DNA of 37,515 bases. Source: a virus. The notes under the pieces are model-generated. The model ran no database searches. It saw only the letters and a program-made list of their open reading frames with translations, and had not been told where the DNA came from. Below are positions 16,458 to 23,395 of the stretch, piece after piece. Made by a program: the position numbers and the translations under genes. Every line of letters starts with the position of its first letter. The first letter of the stretch is position 1. Location: positions 1 to 37,515 of IMG/VR virus record IMGVR_UViG_3300030116_003389; one strand, given 5' to 3'.

Positions 16458-16978
16458 TATATAAACATTGTTCTATATGAACTTAATATGTTTTTAACTG
16501 ATGTAGGTATTTCAACATTTCCAAATCTTGAACTACCTTCAAATACATCACTTCTATTATCATAATAAGTTGCTGTTAATTGTAAGATAGCTTGTATTAA
16601 TAAACTATCATCTAACCCACTTGTAACATAAGTTACTTTGACCTTTTCAGAATCACCAGCATCCAATTCCATCGTTTCATTATCTAGTCCAATCATTGTG
16701 TAATTGGTAGTAGCTGTACCATCAATAGTAACGCTACTAATACTAGATACTGGCGCAAATGGAATATCAAAAATACCATTAGTAGAATCCATATAATACG
16801 TTCTGTTTTTAGCAACAATATCACGACTTATATAGTTCTCACACCAAATACGTGCTTGGGTTATCATCCTAGCAATTAATGTATCATCAGCTGAAGTGTC
16901 AATTCTAGCATATGATTTAACATCTGCTGTAGTGACAATCTCACTGCCTGTTGTTGAATTGATTTTAACTTGTCGCAT
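16457..16978 (-). CDS. Head-tail connector protein (gp6-like adaptor)
   Basis: This 173-aa protein fits the Phage_connect_1 / HK97 gp6 adaptor family. It has VTTADVKSYARIDTSADDTL, MITQARIWCENYISRDI, a central beta region (FDIPFAPVSSISSVTIDG), then LIQAILQLTATYYDNRSD and VKNILSSYRTMFI at the end. The order of short helices around a beta insert is typical. It forms the ring beneath the portal. Its start overlaps the small gene upstream by 14 bases. Confidence 0.85.
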   Translation of the reverse strand: MRQVKINSTTGSEIVTTADVKSYARIDTSADDTLIARMITQARIWCENYISRDIVAKNRTYYMDSTNGIFDIPFAPVSSISSVTIDGTATTNYTMIGLDNETMELDAGDSEKVKVTYVTSGLDDSLLIQAILQLTATYYDNRSDVFEGSSRFGNVEIPTSVKNILSSYRTMFI

Positions 16979-17159
16979 CGTCTTTAGTTTCTACTGATTT
17001 TTTTTTAAGTTCTTTAGTTTCTCTTTTTGGCTTTGCTTCTTTTGAAGCCCAACCTTTGTCTATAAAAACTTGTGCTTTATCGTCAGCTACGTTTATTTCG
17101 TCACCAACTTCATAATTTTTTCCCTTGTTAATCAAAGGCATTAAAACTTTTAATTTCAT
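16965..17159 (-). CDS. Small head-region protein
   Basis: This 64-aa protein begins at ATG 17157-17159 with MKLKVLMPLINKGKNYEVGD, continues INVADDKAQVFIDKGWASKE and ends Lys/Glu-rich. A longer reading would start inside a terminator, so the internal ATG is preferred. The K-x-Y-x-V-G-D-x-I-x-V / A-x-x-x-I-x-x-G-W-A pattern is common in short proteins next to connector genes of siphoviruses. The function is unknown. Confidence 0.65.
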   Translation of the reverse strand: MKLKVLMPLINKGKNYEVGDEINVADDKAQVFIDKGWASKEAKPKRETKELKKKSVETKDDATS

Positions 17160-17186
17160 AACATTATTTTTTTTGTAAAGATAAAA

Positions 17187-17218
17187 AAAAAGTGTCACAA
17201 TATTTTGCGACACCTTTT
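17187..17218 (-). terminator. Intrinsic terminator after the nuclease gene
   Basis: On the minus strand AAAAGGTGTC pairs with GACACTTTTT (one G-U pair) around a loop of about 12 bases and runs into a long T tract. It ends the nuclease gene and precedes the connector operon. Confidence 0.75.
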
Positions 17219-17238
17219 AATCAATGAAAACAATAAAA

Positions 17239-17610
17239 TTAAACAATAAGTGCAAAGTTATTAAAATTTTTTGAATATTTACCATTGCGAGTAAATTTAA
17301 AAGCACTATTGCTACCAGTGTTTTTTATAATAAAGAACCCATTGAAAACTTGAACCCAAATTGCAAAGTAATCAACTTCATCTAATTTATAGTATCTATT
17401 TGTAGTGTGAAGGGTTACATGAATACCACGTGGTACAATTGGTTTTGCAGTCGATTTGATTTGAATTTTTTTTAATGATGAATCAGGCAATTCTAATATA
17501 CAATCGTAAGGAGAAGAATCTAGTAATGGCATTGACACACAAAGATTGTTTTCCATTGCCATAACAGCAAATCTATATTCAGCTGTACATCCTAGTAAAT
17601 TACTATTCAC
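17239..17610 (-). CDS. PD-(D/E)XK nuclease, PDDEXK_5 (intron-endonuclease) like
   Basis: With the GTG at 17608-17610 as start, the protein has 123 aa. The core reads LLGCTAEYRFAVMAMENNLC, then SPYDCILELPDS and KKIQIKSTAK: Glu11, Asp36, Gln50 and Lys52 fit the E ... YD ... xIQxK active site of the PDDEXK_5 family, which includes homing enzymes such as I-Ssp6803I. The rest (YYKLDEVDYFAIWVQVFNGF) also fits. The longer TTG start lies inside a terminator stem and was rejected. The gene is boxed in by terminators on both sides, as for a moron or free-standing homing endonuclease. Confidence 0.72.
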   Translation of the reverse strand: MNSNLLGCTAEYRFAVMAMENNLCVSMPLLDSSPYDCILELPDSSLKKIQIKSTAKPIVPRGIHVTLHTTNRYYKLDEVDYFAIWVQVFNGFFIIKNTGSNSAFKFTRNGKYSKNFNNFALIV

Positions 17611-17622
17611 GCTTAAATATAC

Positions 17623-17654
17623 AAAAAAACCACGCAAATTATTTACGTGGTTTT
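17623..17654 (-). terminator. Intrinsic terminator before the nuclease gene
   Basis: On the minus strand AAAACCACG pairs perfectly with CGTGGTTTT around an 11-base loop, followed by more T. It lies between the 76-aa membrane protein gene and the nuclease gene. Confidence 0.8.
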
Positions 17655-17688
17655 CGGACTAACAATTAAACTAAAAAAAACTACTTAA

Positions 17689-17919
17689 TTAAAAGCAACT
17701 ATTAATCATCATAATAAAAGCAAATACAAGCAATAATACAAGCGCTATATTCAGCGATTTTGTAATGTGTTGCTTGACCTCACGTTGTTCACGTTCTAGC
17801 TTTAAATGATGGTCTAAATGTCTTATGCAATCTAATTGTTCTGCTTTAGTACAATATCTGTACTTTTCGCCATAATGTTTTTTGGCGATATTGTCTAGTA
17901 ATATTTCTATTTCTGCCAT
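17689..17919 (-). CDS. Small tail-anchored membrane protein
   Basis: This 76-aa protein has a charged, His-rich N-terminal part (EQLDCIRHLDHHLKLEREQR) and a C-terminal transmembrane segment (IALVLLLVFAFIMMINSCF). It belongs to the group of small genes after the major capsid gene. Codons for EKYRYCTK include a 20-base stretch (17849-17868) identical to part of the structured RNA at 18670-18689. The function is unknown. Confidence 0.6.
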   Translation of the reverse strand: MAEIEILLDNIAKKHYGEKYRYCTKAEQLDCIRHLDHHLKLEREQREVKQHITKSLNIALVLLLVFAFIMMINSCF

Positions 17920-17921
17920 AA

Positions 17922-18170
17922 TTATTTGTTTTTTATTACGTTAATATATAATCTACAAGTTTCATGTATGTAGTTCCATAGCTTTTTTGTAAATGGTTCA
18001 TAAGTGCCATAATTATTTTCCATAAGAAACGAATTTAATCTTCTTTCAAATGGATACAAAAGCCAATCTCCTTTATTGTATTTACTTTTCATAAAATCGT
18101 TCACAAGAGTATTCACACTTATTTGATATTCTCGGTCACTTCTATTGTTTTTCCAAAATTTAATTTTCAT
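17922..18170 (-). CDS. Hypothetical protein
   Basis: This 82-aa protein begins MKIKFWKNNRSDREYQISVN, is rich in Lys, Asn, Tyr and Trp, and contains WLLYPFERRLNSFLMENNYG. No signal or membrane segment is seen. The gene starts one base after the stop of the 42-aa gene (TAA T ATG) and ends two bases before the next, so it is part of a small tightly packed operon. No family is recognised. Confidence 0.55.
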   Translation of the reverse strand: MKIKFWKNNRSDREYQISVNTLVNDFMKSKYNKGDWLLYPFERRLNSFLMENNYGTYEPFTKKLWNYIHETCRLYINVIKNK

Positions 18171-18171
18171 A

Positions 18172-18300
18172 TTATTTGTTTTTAGCTTTAATTATAAAAG
18201 GTTTTATTCTTTCTTCTGCTTCTTTTCTTGTTAATCCAAATCTATCTATATACATTTGAATCCAAAATTTTGGGTCTTGATTAATTTTTACTTTTATCAT
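18172..18300 (-). CDS. Small hypothetical protein (42 aa)
   Basis: The frame reads MIKVKINQDPKFWIQMYIDR, then FGLTRKEAEERIKPFIIKAK and NK. It is preceded by an A-rich leader (AACAAAAATAAA) typical of Bacteroidetes genes and is tightly linked to the next gene. A short helical, charged protein; the function is unknown. Confidence 0.55.
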   Translation of the reverse strand: MIKVKINQDPKFWIQMYIDRFGLTRKEAEERIKPFIIKAKNK

Positions 18301-18329
18301 TTTATTTTTGTTTTTAGTTATTAATTATT

Positions 18330-18392
18330 TTAGGGTTTCGCAGAGCATCTTGAATTTCTTCCCGTCCTGTTTCTTTTAAGGGTTCTCGACAT
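18330..18392 (-). other. Possible 20-aa basic peptide / gene remnant
   Basis: A minus-strand ATG frame encodes MSRTLKRNRTGRNSRCSAKP. Another frame of the same bases gives EETGR-like text without a start (KETGREEIQDALRNPKIINN before the stop), which looks more protein-like. The stretch is more GC-rich than its surroundings. It may be a remnant or a non-coding stretch; neither reading can be confirmed. Confidence 0.2.
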
Positions 18393-18418
18393 AGCTGTTA
18401 ATGACCCCCCTAATATTG

Positions 18419-18574
18419 TTAATGATTATGTCTTTTAAATTGTTCTTGATGTTTTGCATATTCTCTAGCAAGAATTTCTTCGTTTAAATCTTTAGCTAAT
18501 TGTAATGCATTTGTTAATTCGCCTTTTAATGAGTTCATACCCATTCTTTTTATATCTTTTGGTGAAATCCACAT
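18419..18574 (-). CDS. Small hypothetical protein (51 aa)
   Basis: The frame begins MWISPKDIKRMGMNSLKGEL and continues TNALQLAKDLNEEILAREYA, ending His-rich. It is a likely all-helical protein. It starts about 30-40 bases after the structured RNA, behind an A/T-rich leader (ACAATTAAAACAATAATT). It may be the first gene of the small operon 18.57-17.69 kb. The function is unknown. Confidence 0.55.
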   Translation of the reverse strand: MWISPKDIKRMGMNSLKGELTNALQLAKDLNEEILAREYAKHQEQFKRHNH

Positions 18575-18604
18575 AATTATTGTTTTAATTGTTATTATTT
18601 TTTT

Positions 18605-18857
18605 AAAGAAAACCTTACGAACCTAGAGTTGATTACTCCTTTAAGCTAACCGTTGGCTCGTTCTTTAGCGTACAATATCTGTACTTTTCTCAACTTCAAT
18701 AAGCCAGTCCGTAAGGAATCTTATTCAGGTGGATTGCAAAGGTGGAGTAAACTCTATCTTGTACCCTTTGCTTAGTAAATGTCCCCATTTACGCCTGTTA
18801 GCAGTAACGTTGCGCATTTCCGTTACTATTTATTTTAATATTTTATTTTCAATGAAC
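18605..18857 (-). ncRNA. Candidate structured non-coding RNA behind the capsid gene
   Basis: This gene-free stretch is GC-richer than its surroundings and, on the minus strand, folds strongly. Paired arms (plus coordinates): 18821-18826/18804-18809 (6 bp); 18786-18792/18775-18781 (7 bp, GGGA tetraloop); 18765-18771/18736-18742 (7 bp); 18710-18716/18613-18619 (7 bp) closing a domain with 18690-18695/18627-18632 (6 bp), 18680-18684/18670-18674 (5 bp) and 18665-18669/18645-18649 (5 bp, adjacent and stackable). GGCU(U) at 18701-18705 can pair with the GAGCC loop at 18655-18659 (pseudoknot). A promoter is placed just upstream and UUUUCUUU follows the last stem. No known family (RNase P, tmRNA, group I intron) was recognised. 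It could be a free RNA or a leader for the small genes. Confidence 0.65.
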
Positions 18858-18863
18858 TTACAA

Positions 18864-18894
18864 CAAAAGTAAAAAAATATTTTCAATTACCAAA
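18864..18894 (-). promoter_or_regulatory. Bacteroidetes-type promoter for the structured RNA
   Basis: On the minus strand TTTG (18891-18894) is followed after exactly 19 bases by TACTTTTG (18864-18871), matching TTTG-N19-TAnnTTTG. The predicted start is near 18857. It directly follows the capsid terminator. Confidence 0.75.
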
Positions 18895-18944
18895 CTTTTT
18901 TAAAACTTTTTTTCATTTTTTTTTATTTAACAGATAAGAAAGAG

Positions 18945-18974
18945 CAAAAAAAAAGGCGCAATAAAGCGCCTTTT
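18945..18974 (-). terminator. Strong intrinsic terminator after the major capsid gene
   Basis: On the minus strand AAAAGGCGC pairs with GCGCCTTTT around a 6-base loop, followed by a T tract of about ten. It closes the terminase-to-capsid transcript. Confidence 0.88.
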
Positions 18975-18993
18975 CTATATAGATAAACTATGA

Positions 18994-20199
18994 TTATGAT
19001 GCTGTCATAGATGTTATCGCAGAACTAAATGTACCATTAATGATACCATTTGGTAGATAAGTTGCAAGTGCAACTCTTTCAACTGCTCTAACAGTTACGA
19101 AACCATCTCTAACATTTGTTCCATCTTGGCTAAAGAACTCAATAGATACATTATCCCTAACCCAAACTTGACATGAATTAGCGAAATCACCTACTAGGAA
19201 TTTCCCAGCAGTCATATTCACATTCTGTACAACAGGTACACCCATAAAACTAGGAGAAAGACCTTGATAAACTTGGTCTTTAATATAGTTATTAGTAGTG
19301 TCTTTTGTTAACAAGATTTTGTGAAAATCAGTTGGATTTAAAAGAATATAATTTGGTCTATAATTGTTTAATGCCATCTGGTTAATAGCGGCAACTAATA
19401 CGTCAAACTCATTTGGCGCAGTTACAGCTTGGTAAAATTTACCATTACTACTTTCATCAAAGTCACTAGATGAATTTAATAAACCTTTTAGATTTGGTGC
19501 AACACCAGAACCACCTAATAATTGGTCATCTTCAACTTCCATTAATTTAGCTGGCACTCTATTAGATATATAACTAGTAAGTTGAGGCGTATCCGCTAAC
19601 ATTTCTTCAGAAATTCTTAAATAAGTACCGATTTTCTCAATATTAACACTAGTCGCTGTCATATCGAAATCAGTTTGCCCAAATGTAGCGCCTTCAGCTG
19701 TTGCTCCAGCACCATTTGAATAACCAGATTCCTCGACATATCTAACAACATCAGAAGTAGTTGAACCTACTGGTAACATTTGTCTAATGTTTTGTGGTCT
19801 ATTTGGGTCATGGTAATAACCAGGAACTCTTTGTGCTGGAATTACTTCGCCAGTAAAATCACTTGCAACCGTCATATCAGCTTTCACTTCAAAACTAGCG
19901 GCACGTGAATTACCTTTTCTTAATGAATCAATAGCACCATCTTTGATTGCTTTGATTAAACCACTTTTAAATGACTTACTTTCTCTTTGAGTATTTAACG
20001 ATTCAAAAGATTTCTTATTAGAAACTTCCATTTCGTCCATTCTCTCATTGAATTTTTGAGTAAGATTGTTGATTTCACCTTTTAAAGTTTCTTCAATCTT
20101 CCCATCGGCACGTGTCTGCACCTGTTCACTAGCTTTCTCAATTTTTTCGTCAATTATATTGCCTAATTGGTCAAGCTGTTTTTTTACATTTTCTTCCAT
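18994..20199 (-). CDS. Major capsid protein, HK97 fold
   Basis: This 401-aa protein has an N-terminal coiled-coil scaffold domain (residues about 1-100, Lys/Glu-rich), followed by the phage_capsid family part: VASDFTGEVIPAQRVPGYY, MLPVGSTTSDVVRYVEESGY, KIGTYLRISEEMLADTPQLT, NYILLNPTDFHKILLTKDTT, FMGVPVVQNVNMTAGKFLVG and VTVRAVERVALATYLPNGII. The scaffold part is expected to be removed by the protease encoded just upstream. It lies in the standard portal-protease-capsid order and is followed by a strong terminator. Confidence 0.93.
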   Translation of the reverse strand: MEENVKKQLDQLGNIIDEKIEKASEQVQTRADGKIEETLKGEINNLTQKFNERMDEMEVSNKKSFESLNTQRESKSFKSGLIKAIKDGAIDSLRKGNSRAASFEVKADMTVASDFTGEVIPAQRVPGYYHDPNRPQNIRQMLPVGSTTSDVVRYVEESGYSNGAGATAEGATFGQTDFDMTATSVNIEKIGTYLRISEEMLADTPQLTSYISNRVPAKLMEVEDDQLLGGSGVAPNLKGLLNSSSDFDESSNGKFYQAVTAPNEFDVLVAAINQMALNNYRPNYILLNPTDFHKILLTKDTTNNYIKDQVYQGLSPSFMGVPVVQNVNMTAGKFLVGDFANSCQVWVRDNVSIEFFSQDGTNVRDGFVTVRAVERVALATYLPNGIINGTFSSAITSMTAS

Positions 20200-20201
20200 T
20201 T

Positions 20202-20894
20202 TTATGATTTTTTTAATGAATTAATAAAATAATTATATACATCAAAATCATCTTTTTTACTTTCGACATTCGGCAAAGTGACTTCATCAGTCGGCTTTGT
20301 GAACTCTATAAATAGAGATTTCAATTTTAAAATCTCGCCTTCAATAGCATATCCCATTTCATCAGATATATTACCTTTGCGAATGATTTTACATAAGTTG
20401 TCGTAGCGCTTTGATAATTTTTCAACATCTACATTGCCTTTAACATCCAAGATTTTAGCTTGGTCATTAGCGGCTAATGTAACAGCGCTAATTTCATATA
20501 GTTTAACTTCACTTATTTCACGATAATCTCCTTTGTTTTCTTTTTGCATTGGCATAATTCCAACACTATTTTCTGTAAGAACGCCACTTTTCATTAGTTC
20601 AACAACATCTTTACCTAGTTGTGTTTTAGCGATTTCAGCAACAAATACCAGCCCTTTATCATCTTCATACAACTCACGCATTTTGCCAATAGGCATATCC
20701 ATTGAATGTTGATATAAGTATTTTACACGCTTACCATTTTCTTGAATAGTTTTCTTATATGCACCTTTGGTGATTATATCACCATCGGAATCTTTATTTC
20801 CAAAATAAGAACCATAACCTTTGATGATTCCAGCGTACTCGTCAGCATCTAATAATTCGCCAACAGGCGCTTGTTTATATATAATAGTGTTCAT
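20202..20894 (-). CDS. Prohead protease, HK97 family (S78)
   Basis: This 230-aa serine protease matures the capsid. It shows GIIKGYGSYFGNKDSDGDII, KYLYQHSMDMPIGKM with His63, LTENSVGIMPMQ with the likely nucleophile Ser, and LYEISAVTLAANDQA with the conserved E-S-x-V-x-x-P/A-N-like segment. Its stop lies two bases before the capsid start. It also has a C-terminal extension of about 60 residues that may act in assembly. Confidence 0.9.
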   Translation of the reverse strand: MNTIIYKQAPVGELLDADEYAGIIKGYGSYFGNKDSDGDIITKGAYKKTIQENGKRVKYLYQHSMDMPIGKMRELYEDDKGLVFVAEIAKTQLGKDVVELMKSGVLTENSVGIMPMQKENKGDYREISEVKLYEISAVTLAANDQAKILDVKGNVDVEKLSKRYDNLCKIIRKGNISDEMGYAIEGEILKLKSLFIEFTKPTDEVTLPNVESKKDDFDVYNYFINSLKKS

Positions 20895-20932
20895 AACAAA
20901 AAATTTTTTATAAATATACGAAATATTTAACT

Positions 20933-21769
20933 TTAAATTATTGACGAGCCAGACATGCCAAAACCAATGCTTTCAAAGTCATCAATAGCACTTGCATCAT
21001 CAACTGGAAATGGAGCAACACTACATCTACAATTTATAACTTCATTGGATGGTGCGCCTGGTTCACCAGGATATTGCATTTGATATCCTCCTACAAAAAA
21101 TGGGTCATTATAATTAACAACTTGTCCGTCAGCTTCAGCATGTGTATCTCTAGTTCTATCATCAAAAGATGCTATCCATTCTTTCTTCATTTCTTGTCCA
21201 GGAAAAACACTCAACGCACTTTGCATTGTACCAAAATTAGCGGCATTAGTAGCTTCAGTTCTAACAAATCTTTCAGCTTGGAATTGTGAATAATGATTAA
21301 ATGTTTTTCTTAATATTCTAGCTTGTTGAGGCACGCCTAACATCATAAATTCTGGGTCTGATAAAAAAGTGTTTGCAATACGCATAAATGTTTTCTTTGC
21401 AGTATTTGAAACCATTAACGCTCTAGCAACAGCTACTTGTTCGCCAAAATAAAAAAATCTTTCTTCCCAAAACACTTCATAATCAGTAATTGATAATTGT
21501 TTGTTTAATAGTTTTTTGCTATTTCTAAAATACCATTTAGCAAAACGCATACCAACATTCCTATATAATTGTTTATATAGATTAATGAAATCTGACATCT
21601 TAAATATAAAGCTAGGTTGAGTTTGTTTGTTTTTTAGAAATAAATCAATAGCAATATTATATTGCGATTTATAGAAACGCTTTGTTGTAGTAATGTTTTG
21701 GCGCTCTGCTATATGCATTTGTTGTTCAAATGCTTTTTGCCAATTATCCTTTTGTCTTTGTGTCAACAT
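20933..21769 (-). CDS. MuF/SPP1 gp7-like head morphogenesis protein
   Basis: This 278-aa protein has a helical N-terminal part and a C-terminal MuF domain: VRTEATNAANFGTMQSALSV, KKEWIASFDDRTRDTHAEAD, QVVNYNDPFFVGG, and EVINCRCSVAPFPVDD. The R-T-E ... W....D.R.R..H ... G..v....pF ... P.....NCRC signature is clear. Such proteins are packaged in small number in the head. The start overlaps the portal gene end by 26 bases, suggesting coupled translation. Confidence 0.9.
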   Translation of the reverse strand: MLTQRQKDNWQKAFEQQMHIAERQNITTTKRFYKSQYNIAIDLFLKNKQTQPSFIFKMSDFINLYKQLYRNVGMRFAKWYFRNSKKLLNKQLSITDYEVFWEERFFYFGEQVAVARALMVSNTAKKTFMRIANTFLSDPEFMMLGVPQQARILRKTFNHYSQFQAERFVRTEATNAANFGTMQSALSVFPGQEMKKEWIASFDDRTRDTHAEADGQVVNYNDPFFVGGYQMQYPGEPGAPSNEVINCRCSVAPFPVDDASAIDDFESIGFGMSGSSII

Positions 21770-23342
21770 ATTCTTTGTGTGATTTAAAAGGCATATAATA
21801 TCCAGCTATTTTATGACTTCCTTCACCACCCAGTTCAATGGCACGTTGTTCTGCTAACTCTTTTGTTTGAAATAAATCTTTTTCAGCTTCTATATCTACC
21901 AATTCTTTTTTAGGTTTTTCTTCTACTGGTTCTTTAATTTCTTCTTCATCTTGAACTAAATATTCTGATACATCTACATCTACTGGTTCATCTAATACTT
22001 GATTCATTTCGTTTTCCACGCCATTTATCGGAAGTAGATTTGCTGGTATATAATAATCATTCATTGATTCATCATCTTCAACTTCACCATAATTCATTGC
22101 CATACGTTTTTCATTTGGTGTTAACCACCATGACTTTGACATTTGGTCAACAACTTTATCGGTTTCTTCTTGAAGTTCTGGTATTACACTAAAATCAAAA
22201 TCAATACAAAGTTTTTCGCCATACATAGGTGTTAACCATCTATTTAATTCATCACGTATTTTACATAATTCAGGAATAACAGAGTTTTGATACAATGCCT
22301 TTTTTGCTTCCTTCATATTGTGATAAGTACTTGATTCTGTATTGTTTAATAGCTGTACTGGCACACTATAAATATTACATAAATCTTTTATTGATGCATT
22401 GTATTGCTCTATTAATGATACATCACTTGCGTTTAATCCAAAATTAACCCAAGATAATTTCTTTGGTGTAATAATAATATCGCCAGCATTATTAGCACCT
22501 TGATGTGATTGACGAAATTTATCTTTTAATTGTTGTGCTTGTACTTCGTTTAAGTCACCTTCTTCAGACATCAACACACCACGTGCTGTTTGATTTTGCA
22601 GATATTTTACACCTGTTTGAACTGCTTCGTTGTTAGTGGTAAGAGAGCGTAAACCAGCACGTAGTGGCGATTGTCCATATAAGTGTGTGCCTGTCCCGTC
22701 GTAATGTGGATTAAAATCTTTAATATGGCATATTTGTTCAGCTGGAATTTCATATGTGCCATTGTATTGTATTTTATATTTTTCTACTGGTTGCATAATA
22801 CCACCACTAATGATTTCCATTATTTGTGACGGCATTACATATAATTCCTGGTATTTACCAAGATTAACACCAGTTTCAGGCGCTATTCCATAAATGTATC
22901 TATTGCCAGTTAGTTTACCAAAAGCTATTAATTCTGTTAACCAAGTGCTATATGATTGTGCTGGATTTGGTCTGTTTAACAATTCATGCAATTCTGTATC
23001 TTCAACTTCTGATAATGCACGTTTGCGTAATACATTAGATTTTTGAATTATACCAGAATCATATATACCACTTGTTAATGATTTATAACGCTTATAGTCA
23101 TTGGCGTTTTCTATTTCATAAATTTGCAATGGTATTGTAGTTGCGGCTTTTGTAATTATATTAATTAACGCATATATAGTTGCGTTCTTTCTATATCCTT
23201 CATTGATATAGGAATCATCATTTTCGTCATTCCAAACAACACTTTCACCTAGCCAATTATAAATTGCTCGATTATATTCTAGTGACGTTCTTTGGGCGCT
23301 TTTTGATAATAAGGATTTTAGTCGGTCAAAGATTGATGCCAT
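21744..23342 (-). CDS. Portal protein, HK97/SPP1-like
   Basis: This 532-aa protein forms the dodecameric DNA gate. Visible portal features are TIYALINIITKAATTIPLQI, ELLNRPNPAQSYSTWLTELI, GNRYIYGIAPETG, HIKDFNPHYDGTGTHLYGQS, PLRAGLRSLTTNNEA, and LIEQYNASIKDLCNIYSVPV followed by LNNTESSTYHNMKEAKKALY. The final 50 residues form an extra domain with LAEQRAIELGGEGSHKIAGY and YMPFKSHKEY, a motif also remembered at the ends of other phage head proteins. It follows the large terminase gene. Confidence 0.92.
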   Translation of the reverse strand: MASIFDRLKSLLSKSAQRTSLEYNRAIYNWLGESVVWNDENDDSYINEGYRKNATIYALINIITKAATTIPLQIYEIENANDYKRYKSLTSGIYDSGIIQKSNVLRKRALSEVEDTELHELLNRPNPAQSYSTWLTELIAFGKLTGNRYIYGIAPETGVNLGKYQELYVMPSQIMEIISGGIMQPVEKYKIQYNGTYEIPAEQICHIKDFNPHYDGTGTHLYGQSPLRAGLRSLTTNNEAVQTGVKYLQNQTARGVLMSEEGDLNEVQAQQLKDKFRQSHQGANNAGDIIITPKKLSWVNFGLNASDVSLIEQYNASIKDLCNIYSVPVQLLNNTESSTYHNMKEAKKALYQNSVIPELCKIRDELNRWLTPMYGEKLCIDFDFSVIPELQEETDKVVDQMSKSWWLTPNEKRMAMNYGEVEDDESMNDYYIPANLLPINGVENEMNQVLDEPVDVDVSEYLVQDEEEIKEPVEEKPKKELVDIEAEKDLFQTKELAEQRAIELGGEGSHKIAGYYMPFKSHKEYVDTKTKG

Positions 23343-23395
23343 AGTATTTTATGCCTATAATAATTTTTTTGTAAAAATACAAAATTTTAAAGTAA

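Noticed and set aside
17239-17637. Longer nuclease start at TTG 17635-17637
   Set aside because: It lies in the stem of a terminator; the GTG at 17608-17610 keeps the full active site.
18330-18392. Possible SEC-C-like zinc peptide (GRNSRC)
   Set aside because: Only a few residues agree, the second half of the motif is missing, and the frame has just 20 codons.
18605-18857. Structured region as a group I intron or other known catalytic RNA
   Set aside because: No P7 or R/S core motif was seen, the flanks are not parts of a split gene, and no splice product is suggested.
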